DNA of 64,000 bases from Bog-756 sp963727955 (GTDB lineage: Bacteria; Actinomycetota; Acidimicrobiia; Acidimicrobiales; RAAP-2): contig CAVSII010000003.1 of NCBI GenBank assembly GCA_963727955.1, positions 62,001 through 126,000 of the forward strand, written 5' to 3'. This document shows, in pieces, positions 1 through 8,130 of the stretch (the first letter of the stretch is position 1; each line of letters opens with the position of its first letter). The translations under genes and the position numbers were made by a program. A model generated the notes under the pieces. It made no database searches, was not told where the DNA came from, and saw only the letters and a program-made list of their open reading frames with translations.

Positions 1-402
1 CGTTGGGTGGCTCGGCACGACACGCGCCGTAGCTGGAGTGCTGATGTCGCGGATGAGATCACGGAAGCTGGCGTTGTCGTGCACGAGCAGGATCCGCGCC
101 TCGTGCTCACCGACCACTCGGAACGTGTGCGGCACGCCGCGGGGCATGGAGACCCAGTGCCCAGCTCCGACGACCAGCTGCTCGTCGCCACAGCGCACGA
201 CCATCTGGCCCTCGAGGATGTACCAGGTGTCGTCGAGGTCGTCGTGGACGTGCAGCGGGGGCGCCGAGCCGACCGGCAAGGTCATCTCGAGAACGACGGT
301 GTCCATTTCGGGTGCGCAGCGGTGCTCAACGACCAAGGTGTCGAGGAACCACCACGCCTGCGCTTGTTCGTTCTCGGGGGAGTCAACAACTGCTGTCGTC
401 AC
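1..402 (-). CDS. Cupin-domain protein, 3' end beyond window
   Basis: A single-domain cupin (beta-barrel) protein whose C-terminus lies outside the window; 134 residues are visible. The first cupin motif appears as PLHVHDDLDDTWYILEG and the second as MPRGVPHTFRV, including the His/Asp/Glu pattern that binds a metal in this fold. The GTG start at 400-402 is supported by a perfect AGGAGG ribosome site at 411-416 (complement). The gene is divergent from the MarR-type regulator at 545, across an intergenic stretch with repeated motifs, so regulation by that protein is a reasonable inference. The substrate cannot be predicted: this fold includes dioxygenases, isomerases and non-enzymatic binding proteins. 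Confidence 0.75.
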   Translation of the reverse strand, partial: MTTAVVDSPENEQAQAWWFLDTLVVEHRCAPEMDTVVLEMTLPVGSAPPLHVHDDLDDTWYILEGQMVVRCGDEQLVVGAGHWVSMPRGVPHTFRVVGEHEARILLVHDNASFRDLIRDISTPATARVVPSHPT

Positions 403-446
403 TTCGACCACCTCCTAGTTAGAACCTGTCCGGGATCAGATAGTCA

Positions 447-483
447 GGTATCCTTACGATTAGATCGTATGGTAACCTTACGA
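447..483. promoter_or_regulatory. Repeated operator-like motif between cupin and marR
   Basis: A 13-base motif GGTATCCTTACGA at 447-459 recurs as GGTAACCTTACGA at 471-483 (one mismatch, 24 bases apart). Between them TACGAT-TAG-ATCGTA (455-469) forms a perfect six-base dyad. The block sits between divergent cupin and marR genes, the usual place for a MarR operator. It is the only AT-rich spot in the neighbourhood. That the MarR protein binds here is inference. Confidence 0.5.
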
Positions 484-544
484 CTATGTCAAGCGATTCC
501 TTCGCGACCACCCCAACGGCGAGCGAAGCCCGTACGTCGGCGCC

Positions 545-961
545 ATGCTCCGTGTCGTTTGGCAGTGGGTCCGTGATCAGCTGTATGCGGGCGTCGTTGC
601 GGCAGGATTCGACGATCTGAACGCAGCGCACGTCGGGCTCTGGCGCTATCCGGGCCTCGAAGGAGTACGTCCAAGCCAGCTTGCAGACCGGGCGGGGATC
701 ACGAAACAGTCGGTCAACGACCTGCTCGGGCACCTGGAAGGACACGGTTACCTATTGCGCGTGCCCGATTCGGTCGACGGAAGGGCTCGCGTGATCCGAC
801 TCACTGCCAAGGGAAGGCGGATCGAGCAGACAATCTACGCCGAGGCGGGGGCGGCGCAGCTGCGGATCGCAGAGATCCTCGGGCCGCGGCGCTTCGCCCA
901 GCTGCACAGCTCCCTCGAGCTGCTGACCGAGCAGCTTGCGGATTCACTGGCCGTCCCCTGA
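545..961 (+). CDS. MarR-family winged-helix regulator
   Basis: A 138-residue transcription regulator. The winged-helix core is clear: RPSQLADRAGITKQSVNDL is the helix-turn-helix, followed by a wing with the family hallmark DSVDGRARVIRLTAKG. The reading frame stays open upstream to about 476 but contains no usable start codon, so ATG 545 is taken as the start, which leaves a short first helix. It is divergent from a cupin gene with a repeated dyad motif between them, the classic arrangement for a MarR repressor that senses a small molecule and controls its neighbour and itself. The ligand is unknown. Confidence 0.8.
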   Translation: MLRVVWQWVRDQLYAGVVAAGFDDLNAAHVGLWRYPGLEGVRPSQLADRAGITKQSVNDLLGHLEGHGYLLRVPDSVDGRARVIRLTAKGRRIEQTIYAEAGAAQLRIAEILGPRRFAQLHSSLELLTEQLADSLAVP

Positions 962-993
962 CAACGGGATGTGGACGCTCTCCCATTCATGGC

Positions 994-1938
994 TCAGCGA
1001 TCGAATGTGCGAGAGAGATCCAAGCCCAGATCGGGTAATGGCTTGTGTGTGGCGTAGCGATACAGGATCGTGCGCATGTACATGCCCGCTGCTGCCAGGT
1101 ACATGGAGATCACGAAAACCCCGATTACACCCACCACGGCGATGGGGACGCCGATCAGCGGTGCGCCAGCCGCAGCGGTGACAACGCCAGCGACGACGAC
1201 CGCTGCCGCGAGCAAAATCCACCCTACGAAGAACATGCCGAATCGGAGGGCTCCCCGAGCGATAGTCCCAAATGTGGTCTTGATGAGGTGGGAAGAGTGC
1301 TTGAGCGCCTCGATAGGTCCAACATCCTCAAAGGCCAGCACGGGAGCAACCAGGAACGTCGCTACAGCCCACGCCAACCCGCCAAGAACACCGAGCAATC
1401 TCCCGAAGATGCCGAGACGGCTCTCAACGGCTTGGATGATCGTACCGACCACGGCGGAAAGGAGAGCCCAGGTGAAGACGACCCGGCGGCGGGACCATGC
1501 CATGGCCAATGCGTTGCGGACAGTGATCTTCCGCCCCTCGATCTGCTCGTTAGCCGCAAAGACCAGCGCAACGTTGAAGTAGACGCCAACGAAGGTCGAT
1601 GCCATGATGCCCGGGAGGAGGTAGAGCACCTCCCACGGCGAGTGGCCGAATGCCCTGATGAGCGGAAGAGCGATTGCTCCCGAAACAGCCAAGAACGCCA
1701 CCGCCGACACAATGCCTGACAGCACTGGGAGCCAAATCATTTCCCGGTTTTGACGGAACAAGCCGAATGACGCCCGAAGGAGTTGCTTCCCCGTCGGTCC
1801 CCCACCACGTTGCTGTTTCGGCGGTGAACCTATGGCCGTGGAACGATGCTCGGTCCAAGCCGCTCCGTTCCAGTAGCGGAAGTAGATGCTGTCGCCCGGG
1901 TCGGGATACCAACCCGCAGGTGGCACGTCGGTAGGCAC
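994..1938 (-). CDS. DUF2510 plus polytopic membrane protein (DUF6159-like)
   Basis: A 314-residue membrane protein. Residues about 6-32 form a DUF2510 module (PAGWYPDPGD...RYWNGAAWTEH), a short Trp-rich motif found at the N-terminus of many actinobacterial membrane proteins. The rest has about six hydrophobic segments and resembles the DUF6159 group of membrane proteins; function is unknown. The GTG at 1938 directly abuts an AGGAGG sequence, so the second GTG at 1926 (spacing 11) may be the true start; both precede DUF2510. It runs convergent to marR with only about 30 bases between their ends. Confidence 0.75.
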   Translation of the reverse strand: MPTDVPPAGWYPDPGDSIYFRYWNGAAWTEHRSTAIGSPPKQQRGGGPTGKQLLRASFGLFRQNREMIWLPVLSGIVSAVAFLAVSGAIALPLIRAFGHSPWEVLYLLPGIMASTFVGVYFNVALVFAANEQIEGRKITVRNALAMAWSRRRVVFTWALLSAVVGTIIQAVESRLGIFGRLLGVLGGLAWAVATFLVAPVLAFEDVGPIEALKHSSHLIKTTFGTIARGALRFGMFFVGWILLAAAVVVAGVVTAAAGAPLIGVPIAVVGVIGVFVISMYLAAAGMYMRTILYRYATHKPLPDLGLDLSRTFDR

Positions 1939-2295
1939 CTCCTCATGCTACTGGCCGTGGATACCGTTGGTTGTTGAGCTGATGGCGGCCGGACACCTGA
2001 CTCCAGATCACCGGCCGTTCGTACGCAATCAAGCGACCAGTGATCTCTCCCAGCTGACTGCCCATGAACGGCACTCCGAGTTCATGGTCCACTCGGGTAT
2101 GGAGGCGTCAAAATGGGACACTTCACGTACTCGAACGTTGCCGACAAATGCGGTCCCACTTCACGATCTGAAAGCCGATGGCTTGGTATCCGGGCAGCCA
2201 AGAGCCGTCATCTGGGATCACGTGCTTGCGACTGTCGGGCTCGCCTGGAACGGCCCGATCCGACCATCGCTCGAAGTCGTGAATGCGCTGGGGAC
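1939..2295. other. Intergenic stretch, nothing recognised
   Basis: About 360 bases between the start of the DUF2510 membrane gene and the end of the Clp_N gene. Both strands have open frames, but none has a recognisable motif or a credible ribosome site. The promoter of the membrane protein presumably lies near its left end. Confidence 0.4.
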
Positions 2296-2807
2296 TCAGC
2301 TGTCGGGCGTGGCCGCATCCAATCTGCGCCGAACCTCCGACGTGTCCACGCCGAGAGCGCCCAGCAGCACCGCCGCAGGATCTGGTGGTTGGAGAGCGAG
2401 GATCTGGGCTAGCACCTGCTGGGCCGTGACCTGAGTCTTCCGGCGGTTGGGCTTGACCGCTCCCTGAAGCAGTTTCTTTGCCGCGGGCGTCATGCGGAGG
2501 CGATCTTTTTGCGCGACGTCTCTGATCCTCGGCTTCTTCGGCACGGCGCGGATCGGCAGTTCGGGAGCGTCGGTGCCGGACCCAGGCCCAGAGCGCCCAG
2601 GGCTTCCTGATCGAGCGATTCAAGGGCCTGGCGAGCCTGATGCAGGTTCACGCCCAACACGACGTCGATCGAGGGGTCCTCGAACAAGGCGAGCAAGACG
2701 TGATCGGTGCCAGTTCGGCGATCACCTCGGCGACGAGCCTCCTCACTGGCCCGCAGATAGATGGCCCAGGGGTGAAGCATCTCTGGCGCGACGGATTCGG
2801 TGGTCAC
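2296..2807 (-). CDS. Clp_N-repeat protein without ATPase, one frameshift
   Basis: A protein of about 170 residues made of two Clp N-terminal-type repeats and no AAA+ module. The first half (GTG start at 2805-2807) contains RTGTDHVLLALFEDPS. The second, in another frame, contains VTAQQVLAQILALQPPD and AVLLGALGVDTSEVRRRL. Both match the helical repeat that recruits substrates in ClpA/ClpC. The frame changes near 2580-2590 beside runs of G/C; restoring one base joins the halves smoothly. The GTG overlaps the stop of the upstream HTH gene (GTGA), so the two are translationally coupled. Free-standing Clp_N proteins next to a small HTH gene are frequent in actinobacteria; their role is not established. 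They may modulate a Clp protease or act as decoys (inference). Confidence 0.7.
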
Positions 2808-3016
2808 GATGACTCCTTGTTGTATTTGATGTGCACGGATTGGCGGGTGATGCCCAAAGCATCTCCGATCTGCTGCCACGACCAGCCCTTTTCCCGCGCC
2901 GATGCGACGTGGTTGGCTTCGACCCTCTCAGCCAGGCGATGTAGCGCCAACGAGGCGCGAAGCCCAATTGCCGGGTCATTCGACGAAAGATTCAGGCCGA
3001 GATTCTCGATGTCCAT
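2804..3016 (-). CDS. Small helix-turn-helix regulator
   Basis: A 70-residue DNA-binding protein. An N-terminal helical part (about 1-38) is followed by a homeodomain-like HTH, ANHVASAREKGWSWQQIGDA then LGITRQSVHIKY, of the type found in RNA polymerase sigma-like and resolvase HTHs. It starts at ATG 3014-3016 with no Shine-Dalgarno sequence, and the putative -10 box lies only a few bases upstream, so the mRNA is probably leaderless. Its stop overlaps the start of the Clp_N gene by four bases. Two near-identical 18-base palindromes directly upstream are the obvious candidate autoregulatory sites. Confidence 0.75.
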   Translation of the reverse strand: MDIENLGLNLSSNDPAIGLRASLALHRLAERVEANHVASAREKGWSWQQIGDALGITRQSVHIKYNKESS

Positions 3017-3019
3017 ATC

Positions 3020-3063
3020 TGTCAGTTTAGACTGACATCCTGATTTGTCAACCTAAACTGACA
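3020..3063 (-). promoter_or_regulatory. Promoter with two 18-base palindromic operators
   Basis: TGTCAGTTTAGACTGACA (3020-3037) has perfect seven-base arms around TTAG. A second copy, TGTCAACCTAAACTGACA (3046-3063), matches its reverse complement at 16 of 18 positions, centre spacing 26 bases. On the minus strand TTGACA (within 3046-3051) and TAAACT are separated by 16 bases and make a good housekeeping -35/-10 pair. The distal operator covers the -35 box and the proximal one the -10 box. This is a textbook layout for a repressor encoded by the HTH gene just downstream. Confidence 0.7.
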
Positions 3064-3392
3064 CATCAGATCGCCACACCGGAGTGCTCAGATCACCGGA
3101 TTGGTGGAGCACGTTCTGTTCCGCCTAACGCCAGGTGCTCACTATCTCGATCTCTGGATCGCCGCCATTTATGAGGTCCCGACGTTCGCTGACAACGAGT
3201 TCCAGTCACTTCCGTTGCCAAGACGTTGACAGGCGGATTCCGAGACGCTGAGGCCGCGACCACCGACCGGCCATTGCCCCAGGGGAAACCAGTGAGTCGG
3301 AAGGGCGTTTGACCCCTTCAGCACACGGCGCCCGTGCCGCACCGAGTCGGCAGCGTGAACCAGGTTCTTGGGACCCAGAATCTCCGTTCATG
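3064..3392. other. Intergenic stretch, nothing recognised
   Basis: About 330 bases between the operator region and the pentapeptide remnant. No frame shows a domain or a credible start with ribosome site. Confidence 0.4.
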
Positions 3393-3713
3393 TCAACCGA
3401 GGTTGTTGACGCCGGGCCCTTCGTCGTCATTGCTATCGGTACCGTCAGGGCAGGTGGTGTTGCTCCAGCTGACATTGACGAGTTCCGCGCCGCCGAGGTT
3501 GGCACCGTCAAGGTTCGCCCCGACGAGACCAGCACTGTCGAAATCGGCATCAGTGAGGGCCGCGCCCGAGAAGTTGGCAAAGGACAGGTCGGAATCCTCG
3601 ACGTCAACTCCGCTCATATCAGCATCGTTGAGATTCGCCGCGAAGAGACAGCTGTACGGTCCAATGAGGTAGCCATTCACCAGGCTCCAATCGGGAGGCA
3701 ATGCAGAAGCCAA
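3393..3713 (-). pseudogene. Pentapeptide-repeat protein fragment
   Basis: About 107 residues. The N-terminal part reads LPPDWSLVNGYLIGP, the typical lead-in of actinobacterial pentapeptide proteins, followed by about nine A(D/N)Lxx-type pentads (ANLNDADMSG, ANFSGAALTDADFDS, ANLDGANLGGAEL), which fold as a right-handed quadrilateral helix. The only in-frame start is a TTG at 3713 without a ribosome site. The lead-in normally follows a signal peptide and further repeats, which are absent because the frame runs antisense into the divergent serine hydrolase gene. It looks like the 3' remnant of a longer secreted protein. Confidence 0.6.
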
Positions 3714-3748
3714 CGTGCTCGGGTTGGAAGGTTCATAAGATTCGGGCC

Positions 3749-4786
3749 GTGGTAGAACACCGACCTGATGCCCAGGATGATCGTGACCTTGCGGCTGACC
3801 TGATGGCGCTTGCCGGGCGGCGGGCGAGAAGGACCGCCGCCGCCCTGGTCGATCTCGCCGCCTCGCCGAACACCAGGTTCGCCTTCATCGACGCAGAGCC
3901 CGAGACACGCTTCGAGGTCGGTTCGATCACGAAGGGGCTGACCGGCATGTTGCTTGCCGACGCCATCGATCGCGGCGAAGTCTCATTGGACACCACGATC
4001 GGCGACCTGCTCCCGGGCGATGAGGGGACCCAGTTCGGCTCCATCTCCCTCAAGGAGTTGTGCACCCACACCTCCGGCCTACCACGGATGCCTCGGGGTC
4101 TGTTCACATTTCTCCGGGGGGCACGGTTCCTCTTGCTGGGAACGCACCCCTATCGGGGAATGACGGCTTCGGGCGTGCTGAGGGCGGCCGCTCGCCAACG
4201 GCTCCGGGGCCGGGGAGAATTCAGGTACTCAAACCTGGGCGGCGCCGTCCTCGGACAGATCCTTGCTCTGAGTGCGGGCGCCGACTACGGGCCTTTGATA
4301 ACCGAGAGGATCTTTGCTCCGCTAGGGATGACCGGCTCTGTCGTGGCAAGCCCACAACAGTCGGCCCCGCCAGGCTGGTCATCGATGGGTCGCCGGCGTC
4401 CGCCGTGGACCACCATGGGTGGCTTTGCGCCGGCGGGCGGCGTTATCAGTACGCTCCGCGACATGGCCAGACTCGCCGTGGCCCTGATGGACGGCTCGGC
4501 GCCGGGAAGTGGCTCGTTGACACCCATAGAAGGTGTTGCAACCGGCGGGCCCAACCGGGCGAGTGGCATGTTCTGGGTGATCGAATCGGACCCTGGGACC
4601 AACCGAAAAATGATCTGGCACAACGGCCAGACCGGTGGATATTCGTCCTTTCTGGGACTCGCCCCCCATTCGGGTCGAGCGATGATCGTCCTGATCAACG
4701 TTTCACGGGCAAATGAACAGCAACAAATCGTCTCCCGTCTTGCGCGCCATTTTGCCGAGCAAGTTCCCCCTGATCCTGATAGCTAA
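3749..4786 (+). CDS. Serine hydrolase, beta-lactamase/class C family
   Basis: About 345 residues of the beta-lactamase-related serine hydrolase fold (class C/DD-peptidase/esterase). Catalytic motifs are in order: S-x-x-K as VGSITKG (Ser59, Lys62 from the chosen start), the Tyr motif FRYSNLGG, and the third motif HNGQTGGY where His replaces the usual Lys, as in many non-lactamase members. No signal peptide is visible. The start is uncertain: ATG 3701 gives extra residues without homology, so the GTG at 3749 is preferred. The substrate is unknown; most relatives are esterases or D-aminopeptidases rather than antibiotic-resistance enzymes. Confidence 0.75.
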   Translation: MVEHRPDAQDDRDLAADLMALAGRRARRTAAALVDLAASPNTRFAFIDAEPETRFEVGSITKGLTGMLLADAIDRGEVSLDTTIGDLLPGDEGTQFGSISLKELCTHTSGLPRMPRGLFTFLRGARFLLLGTHPYRGMTASGVLRAAARQRLRGRGEFRYSNLGGAVLGQILALSAGADYGPLITERIFAPLGMTGSVVASPQQSAPPGWSSMGRRRPPWTTMGGFAPAGGVISTLRDMARLAVALMDGSAPGSGSLTPIEGVATGGPNRASGMFWVIESDPGTNRKMIWHNGQTGGYSSFLGLAPHSGRAMIVLINVSRANEQQQIVSRLARHFAEQVPPDPDS

Positions 4787-4825
4787 TGGTTGGATGGTGG
4801 CTGGGTGCCCTCAATCGCCGGGTAG

Positions 4826-5035
4826 GTGATCCACGCCGGCATGCAGTTGCGAGTTGGCGAACAAAGCGTCGCCTGGCTGGCCTCGCTCAGAATCAGCGGC
4901 ATCAGCGCAGCCTATGGATTTGGCCTCGTCACGAAGGGTGATTACGTGATGTACCTAGGGTTCGGTGGACTCGCTCCTCTGGATACCCCAACATCCGAGG
5001 GATTCATCGATCAGGCCCTGGCCAAGGTCCCGTGA
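4826..5035 (+). pseudogene. Small hypothetical, probable C-terminal remnant
   Basis: A 69-residue frame starting at a GTG directly after an in-frame stop. The sequence (VGEQSVAWLASL, VTKGDYVMYLGFGG, EGFIDQALAKVP) reads like the C-terminus of the small extracellular sensor-type or lipoprotein domains common in actinobacteria, which end in a similar alpha-helix. There is no signal peptide and no ribosome site, so it is probably the tail of a deleted gene. Confidence 0.35.
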
Positions 5036-5398
5036 CGATGGTGGGCGGCGTTATCTTCGACCGCCCAGGGTGCCCGTGACCCCGAGAGCGGATCGCTTAT
5101 CGACCGTGGCCTACCGGTACTTCCGGGCATGTGGATGACTTGCACGACCAAATCGCTGCCGCCTGACCATCCTCTCCTCGCCGAGTTGGTACCCATTCGT
5201 GGCGCACCTCCGTGCAGAACTCCATGGCGGGAACAGTCAGCCCGCTGCCGCGTTGCTGTCCGCAGGAATTCGAAGGATCCTGGCTTCGCCATCGGAGAAC
5301 CAAAAGGCGGTCGAGCCACAGGCCGCACAAAAGGTAACAGAGGCCCCTTCGGTGTTGCCGACACCCGTCCCCAGCCTTACCGAATACGAATGAAAGGG
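5036..5398. other. Gap holding a possible zinc-ribbon remnant (minus strand)
   Basis: About 360 bases with no complete gene. On the minus strand, in frame with and directly after the sulfotransferase stop, positions 5237-5398 encode a start-less stretch with FCAACGSTAFWFSDGEARI, a plausible zinc-ribbon fold with a single CxxC. It has no start codon and is treated as a remnant or chance. Confidence 0.3.
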
Positions 5399-6268
5399 TC
5401 AGCGTGGCCAGAACGGCTGGAGGGCAGCACGGATCCTGCGCTCGGCCCGGCGGCTGAAGCGCCGCTCGGAGGCGCTCAGCTGATTCCGCAAAAAACGAGC
5501 CTCCTCTTGCAGGTGCTCGATCTGGACTTTGAGCTCGGTGATCACCGATTCGCCGGCCCGAATCATTTTCCGGAGCTCGTCGGCCCGGTTTGCGGAGGTA
5601 TTGACCCGAATGTCGAGTTCGGCACCGCACAAGGCCTCACCGAAAAACCAGTCGAATGCGCTAATCACGGGCCTTACAGCGTCGGCCGGGTCATATTGCA
5701 CGCAAGTCACTGCATCCCTGCCGAACACCTCGACAAAAGAGCCCTCCAACACAGCATTGTCGAAGCAGTAGGTGTTCTGTCTGATGGTGATGCTCCCGTC
5801 TTCGGCCGCTCTCCGGGAGTACTCGGTGAAGGTGAGGTTAAGCCCGTAGCTCACCAGTGTGAGGTACAGCGATGCAGCGATCTCGGCGGGTTCTCGCAAC
5901 ACCAAGGCGATTCGCGGGTTGTAACCGGCCCATTCGAGGCATTCCTTGAGACGGCCCAACTGCTCGGGTTGGCCAAAGAGACAGGCGAACTCCTCAGAGG
6001 AGAGCAGCACCTTGGGGCAGTCCGAGATCCCAATTTCGGCGGCTAGCTGGTCCAAGGATCCGAATATGGGATCGAAGTAGATGTGGCCGAGCAGCTCCCA
6101 AGCCAAATTGGTCTGGTTCTCGATTGCATCGGGACTACTGATCACTCCTGTTTTCGGATAGAGGATCCCGTGGCTCCGCAACTCGGTGCGGTGACGAGTG
6201 AACAGGGTCTGCAAAGAGGTCGTCCCCGTCTGATGCGCCCCGACGTGAATGAGCGCTGAACGGCTCAT
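5399..6268 (-). CDS. Sulfotransferase-like protein with C-terminal coiled coil
   Basis: A 289-residue protein. The N-terminus ALIHVGAHQTGTTSLQ is the 5'-phosphosulfate-binding loop of P-loop sulfotransferases (here Q replaces the usual K of HKTGTTSL), and VLLSSEEFACLFG and IALVLREPAEIAASLY match the strand/3'-phosphate-binding region (R..S pattern). Residues about 235-280 form a Glu/Arg-rich coiled coil, unusual for this family. It would transfer sulfate from PAPS to a glycan or lipid. The gene stands alone, with remnants on both sides and somewhat lower GC than the housekeeping genes further right, suggesting acquired DNA. Confidence 0.65.
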   Translation of the reverse strand: MSRSALIHVGAHQTGTTSLQTLFTRHRTELRSHGILYPKTGVISSPDAIENQTNLAWELLGHIYFDPIFGSLDQLAAEIGISDCPKVLLSSEEFACLFGQPEQLGRLKECLEWAGYNPRIALVLREPAEIAASLYLTLVSYGLNLTFTEYSRRAAEDGSITIRQNTYCFDNAVLEGSFVEVFGRDAVTCVQYDPADAVRPVISAFDWFFGEALCGAELDIRVNTSANRADELRKMIRAGESVITELKVQIEHLQEEARFLRNQLSASERRFSRRAERRIRAALQPFWPR

Positions 6269-6419
6269 GGCCTACCTCCCTGATCAGCTGCAAGGCTTCT
6301 GGACCAACAGCAATGAGAGGTTAGAGCGTCAGTGCCATCAAGTGCCGGAGCGGTAGAGTTCGCAGCCCAGGCTCCAGCGAGCGGGAAAGGCCGATAACCA
6401 TCATCGAGCCGGCTTGGAT

Positions 6420-6782
6420 CTAACTGGTCCGGAAACCTGGTTCGGCGACGCTTACTGCTTTCTGCCGATCGCACAGGTGGACATCGGCAGCGCCCACGAG
6501 TGGATCCACCCAGTGAATTCCTGGATACGGAGCAATAAACCCGGACACTTTCGCTTCAACTTGGTAGTACCACGCTCCATTCAGACTCATCACAGATGAG
6601 TTGGCGCCGGTGAAGATATCGAAGTGGGCCCACAGTGGGAAGTCGAAGACCACACCGAAGGGATGGAATGGCTTGGGTGCACCGAAGTCGCTGGGAACAG
6701 GACCGTAATCCAACCGATACATCCCATTTCCAGTGATGTTGACGGGGAGGGTGGTAGGCAAAGACACGTTCTGAAGAACCAC
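6420..6782 (-). CDS. Hypothetical protein, possibly a fragment
   Basis: About 120 residues from a GTG at 6782; not recognised. The sequence has a natural beta-rich composition (VSLPTTLPVNITGNG, FGVVFDFPLWAHFDIFTG, WYYQVEAKVSGFI) and looks like part of a secreted protein, but no signal peptide is present and the frame continues open upstream without motifs. It lies between a sulfotransferase and a decayed surface-protein gene, so a truncated origin is likely. Confidence 0.35.
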   Translation of the reverse strand: MVLQNVSLPTTLPVNITGNGMYRLDYGPVPSDFGAPKPFHPFGVVFDFPLWAHFDIFTGANSSVMSLNGAWYYQVEAKVSGFIAPYPGIHWVDPLVGAADVHLCDRQKAVSVAEPGFRTS

Positions 6783-7034
6783 TCGACTTCTCTGCGTCGA
6801 CGAGGCGATTGCCTTCGGCCGCCCACTGCGTCCGAGTGGCCGGTGTCGGCGCCAGGTGGTGATTTTGCTGCGATCCCGGTGGCGGACTCGAACTTGCCGG
6901 CACCTCGGGGCGCATTATCGACCGGCGTTGGCTTGCCGGCAGCTAACTGTCCATGAACGTCCCGGGCACCCTCCTCTCCTGGTCGCGGAAAATACCCCGG
7001 CCGGGACCGGGGCCATCACAGCGTGACAGGTGGT

Positions 7035-7900
7035 TCAGTTGATCGTCAGGGGGATCGTGTCTTGGATCGTGGCCGTGGCCGCGGCCAGCGTTTCGGTTAC
7101 CTGAACCTCGATCGAACTCGGACCAGCACTCAAGCTCGTGCTCGGGGTCCCCCGACGGCACTCCTGCGGACGAAAGCTTCAGCCCCTTCGGCAGGGTGAC
7201 TTTCTTCCAGTTGAGGGTAGCGCCCGACGCCGCTCCTTGGCTGGTCAGAGTAACCGGGCCGAGGCCATCCCCGGTGTGGCGTTCACGAGGGAAGTCGTCG
7301 AAATGGCGAAGGGCTCCACTGCCCCAATGGCGCAGTGGCCGATGCTGGCCACCCCACGCTCGTCCAACCTTGGGCAGACCTGGACACCGTTCAGTGTGGT
7401 GCTCCGCGGGACGATTCCGGCCGCCGGACTTGTGGATGGAGGCAGCAGGCTTTCTGTCGGGCCGCCGTTGTTCGCTAGTGGGCCGAGCTCGGGATTCACG
7501 CCCACTCGGTCAGTGGGTTGGGTGAAGCCGCAGGTGTTGTCTGCTGCGGCATCGTTAGACAGGTTGTAGCCGAGGCTGGTGAGCGCCCCGGTGCAGTTGG
7601 GCCCTTTGTTGCCGGACACGATGCTGGACCCGATCGTTACGTTCCCGCTGAATGCCGCCCTCTCCATGGTTCCCGTTCCCCGAGATCGTGCTGGCATTCC
7701 TAAGCCCGTGGCGATGAGGAGTCGCAGGTGGGGACCCCCCGGCCTCCCCAAGTTCCACATCCGAGACGCGCCCACTGCATTGATGCGTTCGATGATCGGC
7801 ACGTGCCCGCCTTCCAACGCCTCCGCTCTGGGCGCTCGAGCGAACCGTACCGATTCCCTTCGCTTCCGTCAACGGGTATCCGCAGATACCTCGGGACACC
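7035..7900 (-). pseudogene. Decayed choice-of-anchor Q / Ig-like surface protein
   Basis: The C-terminal part of a secreted beta-helix protein is readable only by joining frames. Pieces in order are RNASTISGNGN, GNVTIGSSIVSGNKGPNC and LGYNLSNDAAADNTCGFT (the end of a parallel beta-helix), then NGGPTESLLP and the CPRLDERGV..IGHCAIGAVE ending typical of the choice-of-anchor Q domain. An Ig-like domain follows (SSIEVQVTETLA, ending IPLTIN) and stops at 7035-7037. Frame changes lie near 7255-7262 and about 7670, and upstream of 7750 the frame is lost. No start or signal peptide remains. Confidence 0.65.
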
Positions 7901-8130
7901 AGTCGTGGTCCCTTTCAGGTGGCGATCACTGTCTCCACTGCCTCAAATGGAGCCATACAGTTCGCCGGCGGGCCCCGCTTGCGTATTCAGTGCCTTGGAA
8001 CTTCGACGAGCCAGAGGCTCGCTGAATCGCTGGCTTCTGAGGTAAGACGACTGGCTGGTTCGAAGGGGTCGCTGCTGCTCGATGACCGCCCCCTACCACC
8101 GGGAGAAGGGCAGGGATATCATCATCAATC

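Noticed and set aside
7..576. Long plus-strand frame at the left edge
   Set aside because: It is antisense to the cupin gene, whose minus-strand protein has clear cupin motifs and a perfect ribosome site.
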